DNA of 64,000 bases. Source: Acidobacteriota bacterium. GTDB taxonomy: Bacteria; Acidobacteriota; Terriglobia; Terriglobales; Acidobacteriaceae. The stretch spans positions 1 to 64,000 of the forward strand of contig JAJZVX010000015.1 of the NCBI GenBank assembly GCA_021846985.1, read 5' to 3'. The notes below the pieces were generated by a model. The model had not been told where the DNA came from and made no database searches. It saw only the letters and a program-made list of their open reading frames with translations. Made by a program: the position numbers and the translations under genes. Positions 1-8,548 of the stretch are shown here, one piece after another (the first letter of the stretch is position 1; each line of letters starts with the position of its first letter).

Positions 1-127
1 TCTTCGGGTTGTTCTTCGCCAACACCTTCGTGATCGCCGCCGTCAACGTCGTCTTGCCGTGATCGATGTGACCGATCGTCCCCACGTTCACGTGCGGCTT
101 CGTACGATCAAATTTTTCCTTCGCCAT
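1..127 (-). CDS. tuf: Elongation factor Tu, N-terminal fragment (continues beyond window)
   Basis: Only the first 42 codons are inside the window. The reading begins [20 protein letters not shown] and continues into the P-loop IDHGKTTL, which is diagnostic of EF-Tu, the GTPase that delivers aminoacyl-tRNA to the ribosome in the cytoplasm. The ATG is at 125-127, read leftward. The gene lies downstream of four tRNA genes and two small protein genes on the same strand, matching the classical tRNA-tufB transcription unit of other bacteria. The identity is certain; the remainder of the gene lies left of the window. Confidence 0.97.
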   Translation of the reverse strand, partial: MAKEKFDRTKPHVNVGTIGHIDHGKTTLTAAITKVLAKNNPK

Positions 128-205
128 CGCGTTCAATTCCTTCCCTTGGACTTTTGCCGGCTATGCGCGGCCGGGCCGGAGCCCGTACATCTTCAACTTC
201 CTTCC

Positions 206-514
206 TCAATAAGAGGCGTACAACTTGAAATACCGTTGCCGCAACTCTCCGGGAAGCTCCTCGACGAGTTGCAGATACCGCTCGCGCGTCAGGGCCTGGT
301 CCGACACCGGCAACGAGCGGTAAAGCGCCGCCGCCTCCCCGCCGAAGAAGCCGCGGTCAAGCAGCCTCTCGAAGTCGCGGATGCGCAGCCCGTTCCGCGC
401 CACGCGGTGAAGAACCACCTCCACATCGCGAAGGTCAAAGGCCGCATCGAGCAGCGCATGCAGCCGCGCGTACCCCGCTTTGTTCTGTACAGCAATCACT
501 GCCTGCTCAAACAT
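206..514 (-). CDS. Hypothetical protein, 102 aa, between tRNA-Gly and tuf
   Basis: A 102-residue soluble, charged protein starting MFEQAVIAVQNKAGYARL and ending RQRYFKLYASY. It has no signal peptide or membrane segment, and alternating charged and leucine-rich stretches suggest an all-helical fold. It sits about 80 bases upstream of tuf and 55 bases downstream of tRNA-Gly on the same strand, so it is probably co-transcribed with them. Coding potential looks good and no competing ORF fits better. I do not recognise the family; the placement next to tuf suggests, without proving, a link to translation. Confidence 0.65.
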   Translation of the reverse strand: MFEQAVIAVQNKAGYARLHALLDAAFDLRDVEVVLHRVARNGLRIRDFERLLDRGFFGGEAAALYRSLPVSDQALTRERYLQLVEELPGELRQRYFKLYASY

Positions 515-568
515 GCAACGCCCACCCCGGTTCGGACGCTTGCAGCCCTCCCCGCTCTTCCCGGATTC

Positions 569-643
569 TGGAGCGGGAGACGGGACTCGAACCCGCGACC
601 AACAGCTTGGAAGGCTGTGACTCTACCACTGAGTTACTCCCGC
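569..643 (-). tRNA. tRNA-Gly (anticodon TCC)
   Basis: Reverse-strand cloverleaf with a 7-bp acceptor stem (GCGGGAG paired with CTCCCGC), T-loop GGTTCGAGTCC, anticodon loop CTTCCAA giving anticodon TCC, and an encoded 3' CCA (bases 569-571 read as TGG on the plus strand). It belongs to the Thr/Tyr/Thr/Gly tRNA group feeding into tuf. Confidence 0.96.
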
Positions 644-756
644 CCTGAAAGCAGTTCATCGTTCACAGCGCACGGTGCGGTTCCCGCCTCCGCAAGCAAC
701 TCCATCGCTCATGCGGCGCCCCTGCCTGAAAACTGCCAACTGCCTTTCCCAAATTC

Positions 757-832
<76 letters not shown>

Positions 833-861
833 CCGCACACCCAGCTTTCCGCTTACAACCG

Positions 862-1101
862 TCAGCCGTCTTTCCCCCCGCCGCGGCGGATTTTGTCCGC
901 CTGGCGGGCCAAAACTGTTCGAAGCGCCAGTCCGCCGATGATGATGAGCGGAAGAAGCCTCAATTTGACCGGCCTGCCCCAGACCACGACCGAACCCGGG
1001 TCCATGGTGAGCCAGACCAGAACAGCCAGAACCGCGTACAACGCCAGCGCCACCCAGTACTTCCGGTCCAGATCCGGGCCGGCGCTTTGAAGGCTCTCCA
1101 T
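862..1101 (-). CDS. Small two-segment membrane protein inside the tRNA-tuf cluster
   Basis: A 79-residue protein (MESLQSAGPDLDRKYW...) with two hydrophobic segments, about residues 17-33 (VALALYAVLAVLVWLTM) and 46-58 (LRLLPLIIIGGLAL), ending in a basic tail RRGGGKDG. I chose the ATG at 1101 because AAAGG lies 6 bases upstream; an upstream in-frame ATG at 1134 would add 11 residues, and anything longer would overlap tRNA-Tyr. It sits between tRNA-Tyr and tRNA-Thr(GGT) on their strand. Function unknown; probably an integral inner-membrane protein. Confidence 0.6.
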   Translation of the reverse strand: MESLQSAGPDLDRKYWVALALYAVLAVLVWLTMDPGSVVVWGRPVKLRLLPLIIIGGLALRTVLARQADKIRRGGGKDG

Positions 1102-1173
1102 CGCTCGCCTTTGCTTGGCCCCATGCAGATTCATACCACCAGGCCCTCGAGCGCAAGCCGCCTTCCAACATCG

Positions 1174-1262
1174 TGGTGCACAGGGGAGGATTCGAACCTC
1201 CGTAGCTCGCAAGGAGCGGCAGATTTACAGTCTGCTGCCATTAACCGCTCGGCCACCTGTGC
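1174..1262 (-). tRNA. tRNA-Tyr (anticodon GTA)
   Basis: Class II tRNA with a long variable arm, read on the minus strand: acceptor GCACAGG/CCTGTGC, anticodon loop CTGTAAA with GTA, variable arm of about 14 bases, T-loop GGTTCGAATCC and encoded CCA (plus-strand TGG at 1174-1176). The length of 89 including CCA is typical of bacterial tRNA-Tyr. Confidence 0.96.
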
Positions 1263-1444
1263 CCATGCAACAACCCCGCCAAACGACCCCCTTCGGCGCG
1301 TCCCATCCCATCCGGCGCCGCGCGGGCAGCCGGGCATGGGGAGCATGCGCCTATGTTTGGGATCGCCGCGGAAGACAGGCCCGGAGCCCGCCAAAGAGCC
1401 CCGGAAAAACTTGCTACCGCCTCAGCATCCGGAATCCTTCAAAG

Positions 1445-1520
1445 TGGAGCTGGCGAAGGGATTTGAACCCCCGACCCTCTGATTACAAATCAGATGCTCT
1501 ACCAGCTGAGCTACGCCAGC
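1445..1520 (-). tRNA. tRNA-Thr (anticodon TGT)
   Basis: Reverse-strand cloverleaf starting GCTGGCGTAGCTCAG with anticodon loop TTTGTAA (anticodon TGT), T-loop GTTCAAATCC and encoded CCA (1445-1447). It is the first gene of the leftward tRNA/tuf unit and corresponds in position to thrU of E. coli. Confidence 0.96.
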
Positions 1521-1935
1521 CCGGCCACCCGGAACAACACCCCGGAGACGCTGAAAACCCGCCGAAAAGTGCAAAAGGCACACTCCAGCTTTACGCACTG
1601 CTCGGCACAGAAGTTAAGGTTAGCATACCGGCGCGCAAGGGGCAAACCGGACTCTCTTCCCACACAAGATGAGCCTGAAGGGTTAGGCATGCTGGAGATG
1701 GAACATCCGCATGCACGAGGCAGAGAAGTTGAGTTTGGAAGCGATTGGCCGGTTTGTGGAGGCCAGCGAAGAGATCCGCCTGGGGGGGCGAAGCCGGCCA
1801 GACGCTCGCGGGCTACGCGGCGCGGCGTGGCGGCCGCCGGCGGCTTTTCTCCATGACCTATACTGGCTTCGAGCAGCGTCTGGGCGCCGCCGCGTCTCCG
1901 CCGGCGATGGTTCTGTAAAACGAGGTTCTTCATCC
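1521..1935. other. Intergenic region between the tRNA cluster and coaE; possible transposase scrap
   Basis: About 415 bases without a convincing intact gene. It should hold the divergent promoters for the leftward tRNA unit and the rightward coaE. On the plus strand, 1711-1790 translates to a peptide containing KLSLEAIGRFVEASEEIR, which resembles from memory the N-terminus of some integrase-like transposases; it then runs into low-complexity Arg/Ala sequence and shows no catalytic domain. If genuine it is a short dead remnant. Confidence 0.3.
1611..1645 (-). promoter_or_regulatory. Candidate sigma-70 promoter of the tRNA-tuf unit
   Basis: Reading leftward, TTGCCC (1640-1645) is separated by exactly 17 bases from TAACCT (1617-1622), about 90 bases upstream of tRNA-Thr(TGT). 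The -10 match is weak (3 of 6). An alternative -10, TATGCT (1621-1626 region), has a less good -35. The location fits the start of a stable-RNA operon. Confidence 0.35.
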
Positions 1936-2631
1936 ATGCTGAGAGTGGGGCTGACGGGCGGGCTGGGCAGCGGCAAGAGTACCGTGGCCGGACTGCTGCG
2001 CGCGCGCGGAGCGCAAGTGATTGAGGCCGACGAGCTGGGACGCGCGCTGATGGAGCCCGGCCAGCCGGTGTTCGCGGCAATTGTGCAGGCGTTCGGGCCG
2101 GAGGTGGTGGACGCCGGTGGCCGCCTGAACCGCGCGCGGCTGGCGGAGATGGCGTTCCAGGGGGGGCGGCTGCAGGAACTGAACGCGCTGGTGCACCCGC
2201 CGGTGATCGCGGCGCAACAGCGGTGGATGGAGGCGCTCTTCGAACGCCAACCGGAGGCGGTGGCCGTGATCGAGTCGGCGCTGATCTTCGAGGTGGAGCG
2301 GGACGCACGCGCGCGAAGCGAACAGGAAACGGTGCTGGCGGACTGGCGGCGGCGGATGGATCGCGTGGTGGTGGTGACCGCGCCCGACGAACTGAAAGTG
2401 GCGCGCTATGTGGCGCGGCGCGTGGCCGAGGGCGCCGCCCGCGAGACCGCCCAGGCCGATGCCCGGCGCCGCATGGCGCACCAGATTCCCGATGCGGAAA
2501 AAGCCGCTCGCGCCGACTACGTTCTCGATAACCGCGGGGACCTGGCGGCGCTGGAGACGCAGGTGGAGGCTCTCTGGAGGCGCTTGCTGGCGGAGAGCAG
2601 CCGCTCGCGCCAGGACAAGTTATTAGAATAG
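1936..2631 (+). CDS. coaE: Dephospho-CoA kinase
   Basis: A 231-residue cytoplasmic enzyme that phosphorylates the 3'-hydroxyl of dephospho-CoA with ATP, the last step of coenzyme A synthesis. The N-terminus MLRVGLTGGLGSGKSTV holds the P-loop (residues 8-15), followed by the CoaE-type IEADELGRAL and LNALVHPPV motifs, and a lid region rich in Arg (ADARRRMAHQ). The start at 1936 puts the P-loop at its usual distance from the N-terminus and has GAGG upstream; an in-frame extension to 1711 has no similarity to the family. The C-terminus is slightly long, with a basic tail. About 90 bases separate it from the HtrA-type protease downstream, same strand. Confidence 0.95.
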   Translation: MLRVGLTGGLGSGKSTVAGLLRARGAQVIEADELGRALMEPGQPVFAAIVQAFGPEVVDAGGRLNRARLAEMAFQGGRLQELNALVHPPVIAAQQRWMEALFERQPEAVAVIESALIFEVERDARARSEQETVLADWRRRMDRVVVVTAPDELKVARYVARRVAEGAARETAQADARRRMAHQIPDAEKAARADYVLDNRGDLAALETQVEALWRRLLAESSRSRQDKLLE

Positions 2632-2722
2632 GAGCATGCCGCCGCGCTCTTCCCTGCTGCATCGGGCGCATGGCCGGCGGCATCAAAATAAGACACAGGA
2701 AGGCCGATCGGAACCATCAACT

Positions 2723-3874
<1,152 letters not shown>

Positions 3875-3894
3875 GCCCGGCAAAAACCGGAACG

Positions 3895-3934
3895 CCGCGG
3901 GCCGCTCCCTGCCGGAGCGGCCCGCGGTGTTTTC
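3895..3934 (+). terminator. Strong intrinsic terminator after the HtrA protease
   Basis: A perfect 14-bp GC-rich stem (3895-3908 with 3914-3927) around a 5-base loop, followed by TGTTTTCC. It lies between two convergent genes and could act in both directions, though the T-run favours the rightward transcript. Confidence 0.85.
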
Positions 3935-3946
3935 CGCCCTCGCCCT

Positions 3947-4780
3947 TCAGAAGCCGGACTGTATCTGGCTGGCCTCGGCCTGCGCCACCTGCATGCGTGC
4001 CACCGCAACGGGCTCGGCATAGTGCGCGGCCACCGCAACGGCCGCGCGATTCTCATCGAGCAGGGACCGCACCGCGGCGAGCTTGATGCTCGAGTCGGCA
4101 GCCATCTGCGCCACGGCGGCCTTGCCGGAAACGGATTGCACCAGCGACAGAATGGCGCTGACCACGGCGCCCACGGCCTGAATGGCCGCCAGCGCATGCT
4201 GCTGGCTGGCCGGGTTCACAATGCGCGCGGCCTGCAACAGCGCCGCGTTCACCTGCTGCTGCAGAACGACAATCTGCGCTTGCATCTGCGCCAGCGTGCC
4301 GGCCGAGGGGTTGGCCAGGTAGGCCTTAGCCTGGGCCGCCAGCAGCGCAGAGGCCGCATCGAAACCGGTGGTGGCGGTCGTGAAGATGGGCGCGTCGGCG
4401 GGCGCCAGCAGCGCGGCCGTCGAGTCCACCGTAGCCACGGCGCTTTCGAGCGCCGGGGTCCAGTTCACAATGTCCTGCGCCACGGTTTGGCCGGTGCAGC
4501 CGCCCAGAAACGGCAGAGGCAGCAAAAGCGCGATGAGCGCCCATGCGCCCAGCTTCTGCGTTGATCCGGCGCCCGCCGCCCCAGCGCTCTCCGGATCGCG
4601 CGCCAGCAGGCCCAGCAGCGCCGTGGCCAGTCCGCCCACCAGAGAGACCACCGTGCCCGTCCCCGCCGATCCCAGCGTGACGCCCTGCTGCGCCAGCACG
4701 CCGGAGATGGAAACGATGGCGATCAGGACGCCGGCCACCGTGGTTTTGGGATGTTTCCAGATATTTGCTACCGGGTTCAT
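3947..4780 (-). CDS. Holin-like N-terminus joined to a lipoprotein-like protein (unknown function)
   Basis: A 277-residue protein beginning MNPVANIWKHPKTTVAGVLI; AAAAGGAG lies 7 bases before the ATG at 4780. Residues 1-62 have two hydrophobic segments and end LLGLLARDPES, the style of small phage holin-like proteins. Residues 77-95 (KLGAWALIALLLPLPFLGGC) look like a complete lipoprotein signal peptide with lipobox LGGC, but in the middle of the chain. The rest (96-277) is Ala/Gln/Val-rich and predicted helical. It may be a fusion of two formerly separate ORFs. Overlapping no neighbour, it follows a small phage-like gene on the same strand. I cannot assign a function. Confidence 0.7.
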   Translation of the reverse strand: MNPVANIWKHPKTTVAGVLIAIVSISGVLAQQGVTLGSAGTGTVVSLVGGLATALLGLLARDPESAGAAGAGSTQKLGAWALIALLLPLPFLGGCTGQTVAQDIVNWTPALESAVATVDSTAALLAPADAPIFTTATTGFDAASALLAAQAKAYLANPSAGTLAQMQAQIVVLQQQVNAALLQAARIVNPASQQHALAAIQAVGAVVSAILSLVQSVSGKAAVAQMAADSSIKLAAVRSLLDENRAAVAVAAHYAEPVAVARMQVAQAEASQIQSGF

Positions 4781-4890
4781 GCCAATTGCTCCTTTTGATT
4801 TGCCGAGCCGGACGCGCCGCTCCGCCGGATTGGGAAATCGCGCCGCGCGCGCCACACGCCAGAGTCTCCAGCGCGATCTCCGAATCCGGC

Positions 4891-5148
4891 CTAGAACTTC
4901 ACGCCCAGGGTACGCAGAAACGCCTTGACCTCCGGCCATACGGCCTTGAGGTCGAGTGCGGTCTGCATGTCGAGAGGAATGTTGAACGGATTGGCGGCCG
5001 CGCCGGCCAGCTCCGACAAGGGCTTTTCCGCCGCGGCCACCACGGCCGGGGTGGCATCCAGCGCCTTGTCCGCGCCCGTGAGCCACCGCAGCAGATCCGC
5101 GGCGCCCACCTCAATACCTTTTTCGATGTTGATGCAGATGTTCACCAT
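4891..5148 (-). CDS. Small hypothetical protein, phage-like context, 85 aa
   Basis: An 85-residue protein (MVNICINIEKGIEVGAADLL ... FLRTLGVKF) preceded by GAGGA 9 bases before the ATG at 5146-5148. It has no signal or membrane segment. It is read leftward with the holin-like gene 110 bases downstream, so the two probably form a unit. The pair resembles the small accessory genes found at lysis or tail ends of prophages, but no other phage gene is present here. Function unknown. Confidence 0.65.
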   Translation of the reverse strand: MVNICINIEKGIEVGAADLLRWLTGADKALDATPAVVAAAEKPLSELAGAAANPFNIPLDMQTALDLKAVWPEVKAFLRTLGVKF

Positions 5149-5869
5149 GACTGCAATTCCTCGAGGGGCGGCGGACGGGATAAAATGCCCTTCCCGCCGC
5201 CGCGCCCGTGCTGGACTGCTCCCTGCGCTCTCCGCGGGCTGCCGTGGTTCCGGTCCGGCCCGCGGCCGGGAGCCCGGTCCGATTGGACCAAAGGCAGTCC
5301 CGTGCCCCGGCGCCATCCGCTGGGGGAGGGCGTACTCCTTCGCCGGGCACGGCGCCTCTGTCTTCGGTCTGGATACTTCTAAGGCTAGGCGATACGAGGG
5401 GAATCTTCGGCAAAGCAATTTGCACCGATAATCAACTTAAAATCAGAACCTTAGTCAGGATCTCAATCCGCCGCCCGCTTGACACGCCACCAAGGGCAGG
5501 TGGCCCGCCCTAAGCTTTTCTGACCTTCACCTTCCCACACATGGGGGCGCCCCATCCTTGCGACGTCTTTGCTTTTTGTCGCAAGGGTGGGTGAGCACGC
5601 TTTTGGAACATCGAAAACCACCGGTCTCCACCCTGGGGAAACTGGATCCCCCGCCGGCCCGCGCCGTAAGCCCGCGCTCCTTGTCCCCGCAGACCAGCCG
5701 CCCGCCGGCCCGGCCCTCCACCTTGCAGACAATTACTTCCCGCCACGGGACAATGGCTTCGAGACTCGCTCCCGGCGGCGGAAAAAAGCACCGCCCTTGC
5801 GCCCCGGGCCCGATCTTGAGATCCGGAATAGCGCAACACGCAACTGCGCAAGGCTGGCCCTCCGCCCGG
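5149..5869. other. 720-base gene-free region with stem-loop repeat
   Basis: No ORF here has convincing coding character. The region is dominated by a strong inverted repeat at 5551-5591 and flanking GC-rich sequence. It separates the phage-like pair from purN, both leftward. Spurious reverse-strand reading frames across it give peptides such as KSKDVARMGRP, a type I recall from non-coding repeats in Acidobacteriaceae genomes. Confidence 0.6.
5551..5591. repeat. Imperfect inverted repeat, candidate dispersed palindromic element
   Basis: CCCATCCTTGCGAC (5551-5564) pairs with GTCGCAAGGGTGGG (5578-5591), a 14-bp stem with one wobble around a T-rich 13-base loop. The core and its flanks (roughly 5480-5660) look like a mobile-type palindromic unit rather than a terminator for any neighbouring gene: purN ends 280 bases away. 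Only one copy is in the window. Confidence 0.55.
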
Positions 5870-6502
5870 TCAGCCCCGCTTCACGTACCGCCGGCCCTGG
5901 AATTCGTACTCTCCGCTGGCCACACGGGCAATGGCCTCGCTGTAGGCGATGTGTTCTTCGGCCAGGATGCGGTCGGCGAGGGCGTGGGCGTCGTCGGTGT
6001 CGAGCACCGGAACCGTACGCTGCACGACGATGGGGCCGTGGTCCAGATGCTCATCCACAAAGTGCACCGTGCAGCCGGCCACCTTCACGCCGTAATCCCA
6101 CGCCTGCTGCTGCGCGTCGAGGCCGGGAAAGGCGGGCAGCAGCGCGGGATGGATATTGAGGATGCGCTGGGGAAAGGCCGTCACAAAGGCGGGCGAGAGC
6201 AGCCGCATGTAGCCAGCCAGGCACACCAGGTCCACCTTGTGCTCCTGGAGGCAGGCGATGACGTCGGCGTCGTGCTCGGCGCGGGAGCGGCCTTTGGAGA
6301 CAAAGATCGCGCTCGGAAGGTCCAGCTCGCGGGTGACCGCCAGGCCGCAGACGTTGGCCACGTTGGAGATGACGATGGCAATCTCCACCCCCTTCAGCCG
6401 CCCTTCGCGGATGGCCTTGGCGATGGCGATCATGTTCGAGCCGCGGCCGGAGAGCAGGATGCCGAGGCGCAGGGGGGGACGATCCGTTTGCTGATTCGCC
6501 AA
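5870..6502 (-). CDS. purN: Phosphoribosylglycinamide formyltransferase (GAR transformylase)
   Basis: A 210-residue cytoplasmic enzyme that transfers the formyl group of 10-formyl-tetrahydrofolate to GAR, the third step of purine synthesis. The N-terminal substrate loop LSGRGSN (residues 17-23) and the catalytic set N116, H118 (LNIHPALLPAF) and D154 (DHGPIV) are all present. Length is normal for PurN. It follows purM by about 78 bases on the same strand, so a purM-purN operon is likely. ATG at 6500-6502. Confidence 0.96.
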   Translation of the reverse strand: MANQQTDRPPLRLGILLSGRGSNMIAIAKAIREGRLKGVEIAIVISNVANVCGLAVTRELDLPSAIFVSKGRSRAEHDADVIACLQEHKVDLVCLAGYMRLLSPAFVTAFPQRILNIHPALLPAFPGLDAQQQAWDYGVKVAGCTVHFVDEHLDHGPIVVQRTVPVLDTDDAHALADRILAEEHIAYSEAIARVASGEYEFQGRRYVKRG

Positions 6503-6580
6503 GATTTTCCTCAGGGGCTCAATCCCCTTCTTTCTTTCTGGCCGTTGGCGGCCTGGCCAAGGCCGTTTCCCTTCAAGAAC

Positions 6581-7630
6581 CTACGTGTAGTGGACCCGGT
6601 GTTCGCCCTTGACGATACGGCCAACCACGTAGAACTTCTCTTCGGCGCGGTCAAGCAGATTCTTGGCGCGCGTGAACTTGGCCGCGGGAATGGCGGCGAT
6701 GAGGCCGATGCCCATGTTGAAGGTGCGCATCATCTCCTCTTGCGTCACCTGGCCCAGCTCGCGAAGGTGTTCGAAGATGGGCAGCACCGGCCAGGAGCCG
6801 ATCTCGATTTGCGCCTCGGCGCCTTTGGGCAGGATGCGCGGCAGGTTTTCCGTAATGCCGCCGCCCGTGATGTGGGCCATGCCGGTGGTCAGACCCGCGG
6901 CCACCAGCTTTTGAATCACGTGCAGATAGCTGCGGTGGGTCTTGAGCAGCGCGGCGCCGGCCTTTTCCTTGATGGCCGTGACGTATTGCGTGGGCTTGTA
7001 GCCGGCCACCTCGAAGAGCAGCTTGCGGGCCAGCGAGTAGCCGTTGGTGTGCAGGCCGGTGGAGGGCAGGCCGATGAGCACGTCGCCCGGCTTGATGCCC
7101 GCGCCGGTGACCATCTTGTCGCGGTCCACGGCCCCCACGATAAAGCCCGCCAGATCGTACTCGCCATCCTTGTAGAAGCCCGGCATCTGCGCGGTTTCGC
7201 CGCCGATCAGGGCGCAGCCGTTGGCCTTGCAGGCCTCGGCCAGGCCGGTCACAACGCTCTCTGTGACAGACGAGTCGAGGCGGCCACTGGCAAAGTAATC
7301 CAGAAAAAACAGCGGCGTAGCGCCCTGTACGGCAATGTCGTTCACGCAGTGGTTCACCAGGTCCGCGCCAACGCTGTGGTGCATGTCCAGCTCGAAAGCC
7401 ACCTTGAGCTTGGTGCCCACGCCGTCTGCCGAGCTCACCAGGATGGGGCTCTTCCAGCGCTGCAAGTCCAGCCGGTACAGCGCGCCAAAGCCGCCAATGC
7501 CGCCCAGTACATTGCGATTAAAGGTCTTCTGCGCCAGGAACTTGATACGCTCCTTGGCGCGGTCGCCCCGGGTGATGTCAACGCCCGCATCGGCGTAGGT
7601 CACGGATTTGCGTTTGGATTCGTCTGGCAC
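6581..7630 (-). CDS. purM: Phosphoribosylformylglycinamidine cyclo-ligase (AIR synthase)
   Basis: Cytoplasmic ATP-dependent enzyme closing the imidazole ring to give AIR in purine synthesis. Family hallmarks: VTYADAGVDI near the N-terminus, ILVSSADGVGTKL, DLVNHCVND, GETAQMPGFY, and the glycine-rich AHITGGGITENLPR. I chose the GTG at 7630, which leaves about nine residues before VTYADAGVDI as in other PurM proteins; a TTG at 7672 would add 14 residues and cannot be excluded. TAAAAT at about 7686-7691, read leftward, could be its -10 element. Co-directional with purN. Confidence 0.93.
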   Translation of the reverse strand: MPDESKRKSVTYADAGVDITRGDRAKERIKFLAQKTFNRNVLGGIGGFGALYRLDLQRWKSPILVSSADGVGTKLKVAFELDMHHSVGADLVNHCVNDIAVQGATPLFFLDYFASGRLDSSVTESVVTGLAEACKANGCALIGGETAQMPGFYKDGEYDLAGFIVGAVDRDKMVTGAGIKPGDVLIGLPSTGLHTNGYSLARKLLFEVAGYKPTQYVTAIKEKAGAALLKTHRSYLHVIQKLVAAGLTTGMAHITGGGITENLPRILPKGAEAQIEIGSWPVLPIFEHLRELGQVTQEEMMRTFNMGIGLIAAIPAAKFTRAKNLLDRAEEKFYVVGRIVKGEHRVHYT

Positions 7631-7765
7631 GGTGTGAGCTTTCTGCAGATGGGATAGGCCGGGCGCGATCAACCGGAAATGTAAATTTTAGCAGGCTTTC
7701 CGGTGGACAAACCCATCGTAAATTTGCGGGTGCGCTGACCGGTCCAAAATGGCGTTGCTAAAAAA

Positions 7766-7830
7766 TGACAAGTCAGCTTGACATCAAAAATCGAGCGGCG
7801 CTACCCTGTGATGGAAAGTCAGCTTTACAT
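7766..7830 (+). promoter_or_regulatory. Promoter and paired dyad operators of the XRE operon
   Basis: A perfect -35 TTGACA (7778-7783) is 18 bases from TACCCT (7802-7807). Two dyads share the centre TCAG: CAAG-TCAG-CTTG (7769-7780), overlapping the -35, and AAAG-TCAG-CTTT (7815-7826), overlapping the ribosome-binding site. Where the arms differ they differ symmetrically (C..G against A..T), and both are followed by ACAT. Centres are 46 bases apart. This is the layout expected for autorepression by the XRE dimer encoded immediately downstream. Confidence 0.6.
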
Positions 7831-8041
7831 GCCAGCTACCATCATCAACCGGGTCAGGGATCTGCGCGCAGCCAAAGGCTGGACGCAGGAGGAACTGGCG
7901 CGCGCCGTCGGCGTCTCACGCCAGAGCATCAACTCCATCGAGCGCAACCGTTACGTGCCCAGCCTGGAGCTGGCACTGACCTTCGCCCGCGTCTTCGCCT
8001 GCCCCACCGACGAAATCTTCACCCTGGAGAACCCGCAATGA
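7829..8041 (+). CDS. XRE-family HTH transcriptional regulator (70 aa)
   Basis: A minimal Cro/cI-type repressor consisting of little more than the helix-turn-helix: VRDLRAAKGWTQEELARAVGVSRQSINSIERNRYVPSLEL with family-typical TQEELA..VGVSRQSIN. It ends FACPTDEIFTLENPQ, as in the short YozG-like regulators. I chose the ATG at 7829 (GGAAAG 10 bases upstream), which gives the usual ~70 residues; ATGs at 7778 and 7811 would place the start inside the promoter and operators. Its stop overlaps the next start (ATGA). It probably controls the four small membrane-protein genes behind it and itself. Confidence 0.9.
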   Translation: MPATIINRVRDLRAAKGWTQEELARAVGVSRQSINSIERNRYVPSLELALTFARVFACPTDEIFTLENPQ

Positions 8042-8277
8042 CCCACGCGCTTCTGAATCGCATTCTCCTGCTCGACCACGTTGCCGACGAGCGTTTTCGG
8101 GAGCATGGCCGCCGCTCCACCTCCACCGCGGCTGTTGTTGGAACGCTGACCGTTTTTGCCCTGCTTGAGTACCACCTTCTGGTTGAGCACTCCGTGAGCT
8201 GGGATCTGGTGATTGTGATCTACGCCATGGGCGCGACCAAGGTGGCTCTCATGCTCTGGCACCGCTTCAGGAATTAG
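8038..8277 (+). CDS. Small membrane protein 1 of the XRE operon
   Basis: A 79-residue protein, MTHALLNRILLLDHVADERF..., with two hydrophobic segments (about 32-46 VVGTLTVFALLEYHLL and 54-72 WDLVIVIYAMGATKVALML) and a His/Arg-rich N-terminus. Its ATG overlaps the stop of the XRE gene by the ATGA arrangement, so translation is coupled. A run of nine T follows the stop. No recognised family; the coupling suggests that it is a primary target or partner of the regulator. Confidence 0.75.
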   Translation: MTHALLNRILLLDHVADERFREHGRRSTSTAAVVGTLTVFALLEYHLLVEHSVSWDLVIVIYAMGATKVALMLWHRFRN

Positions 8278-8302
8278 CTGTTTTTTTTTCGAGGAGTCTG
8301 TC

Positions 8303-8536
8303 ATGCGCCTGCCGCACTGCCGCAAAATCCGCGACCTTGACCCCAAAACCCGCCGCATCTGGTCCTGCGGCAACCTGTGCCTTTTCACCGGGCTCGCGCT
8401 TGCGCAAGTTGGCGAGGGGCTGGGGCATCGCTATTCGATCCTGTTCTTTGGCCTGCGGGGGTTTCTGCTCGGACTGGCCATCGTATTCCTCGCATGGTCT
8501 GCGCGCCGCGCCCGCCGCAACGGCCCCTGCGCGTAA
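8303..8536 (+). CDS. Small membrane protein 2 of the XRE operon
   Basis: A 77-residue protein (MRLPHCRKIRDLDPKTRRIW) with a basic N-terminus, then two hydrophobic stretches, about 20-34 and 46-65 (ILFFGLRGFLLGLAIVFLAW), and a basic C-terminus RRARRNG, which suggests both ends are cytoplasmic. GAGGAG lies 7 bases before the ATG. It is 25 bases after the previous gene. No known domain recognised. Confidence 0.72.
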   Translation: MRLPHCRKIRDLDPKTRRIWSCGNLCLFTGLALAQVGEGLGHRYSILFFGLRGFLLGLAIVFLAWSARRARRNGPCA

Positions 8537-8548
8537 TTAGGAGGCACT

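Noticed and set aside
1115..1672. Plus-strand frames running through the tRNA genes
   Set aside because: They read the antisense of two tRNAs; peptides such as GRIRTSVARKER are the usual artefact of tRNA antisense.
5558..7657. A 699-codon plus-strand frame across purN and purM
   Set aside because: Both purine genes are unmistakable on the other strand; the frame has no recognisable domain.
8281..8289. Run of nine T in the XRE operon as a terminator
   Set aside because: No stem precedes it and the next gene with a good Shine-Dalgarno follows 14 bases later.
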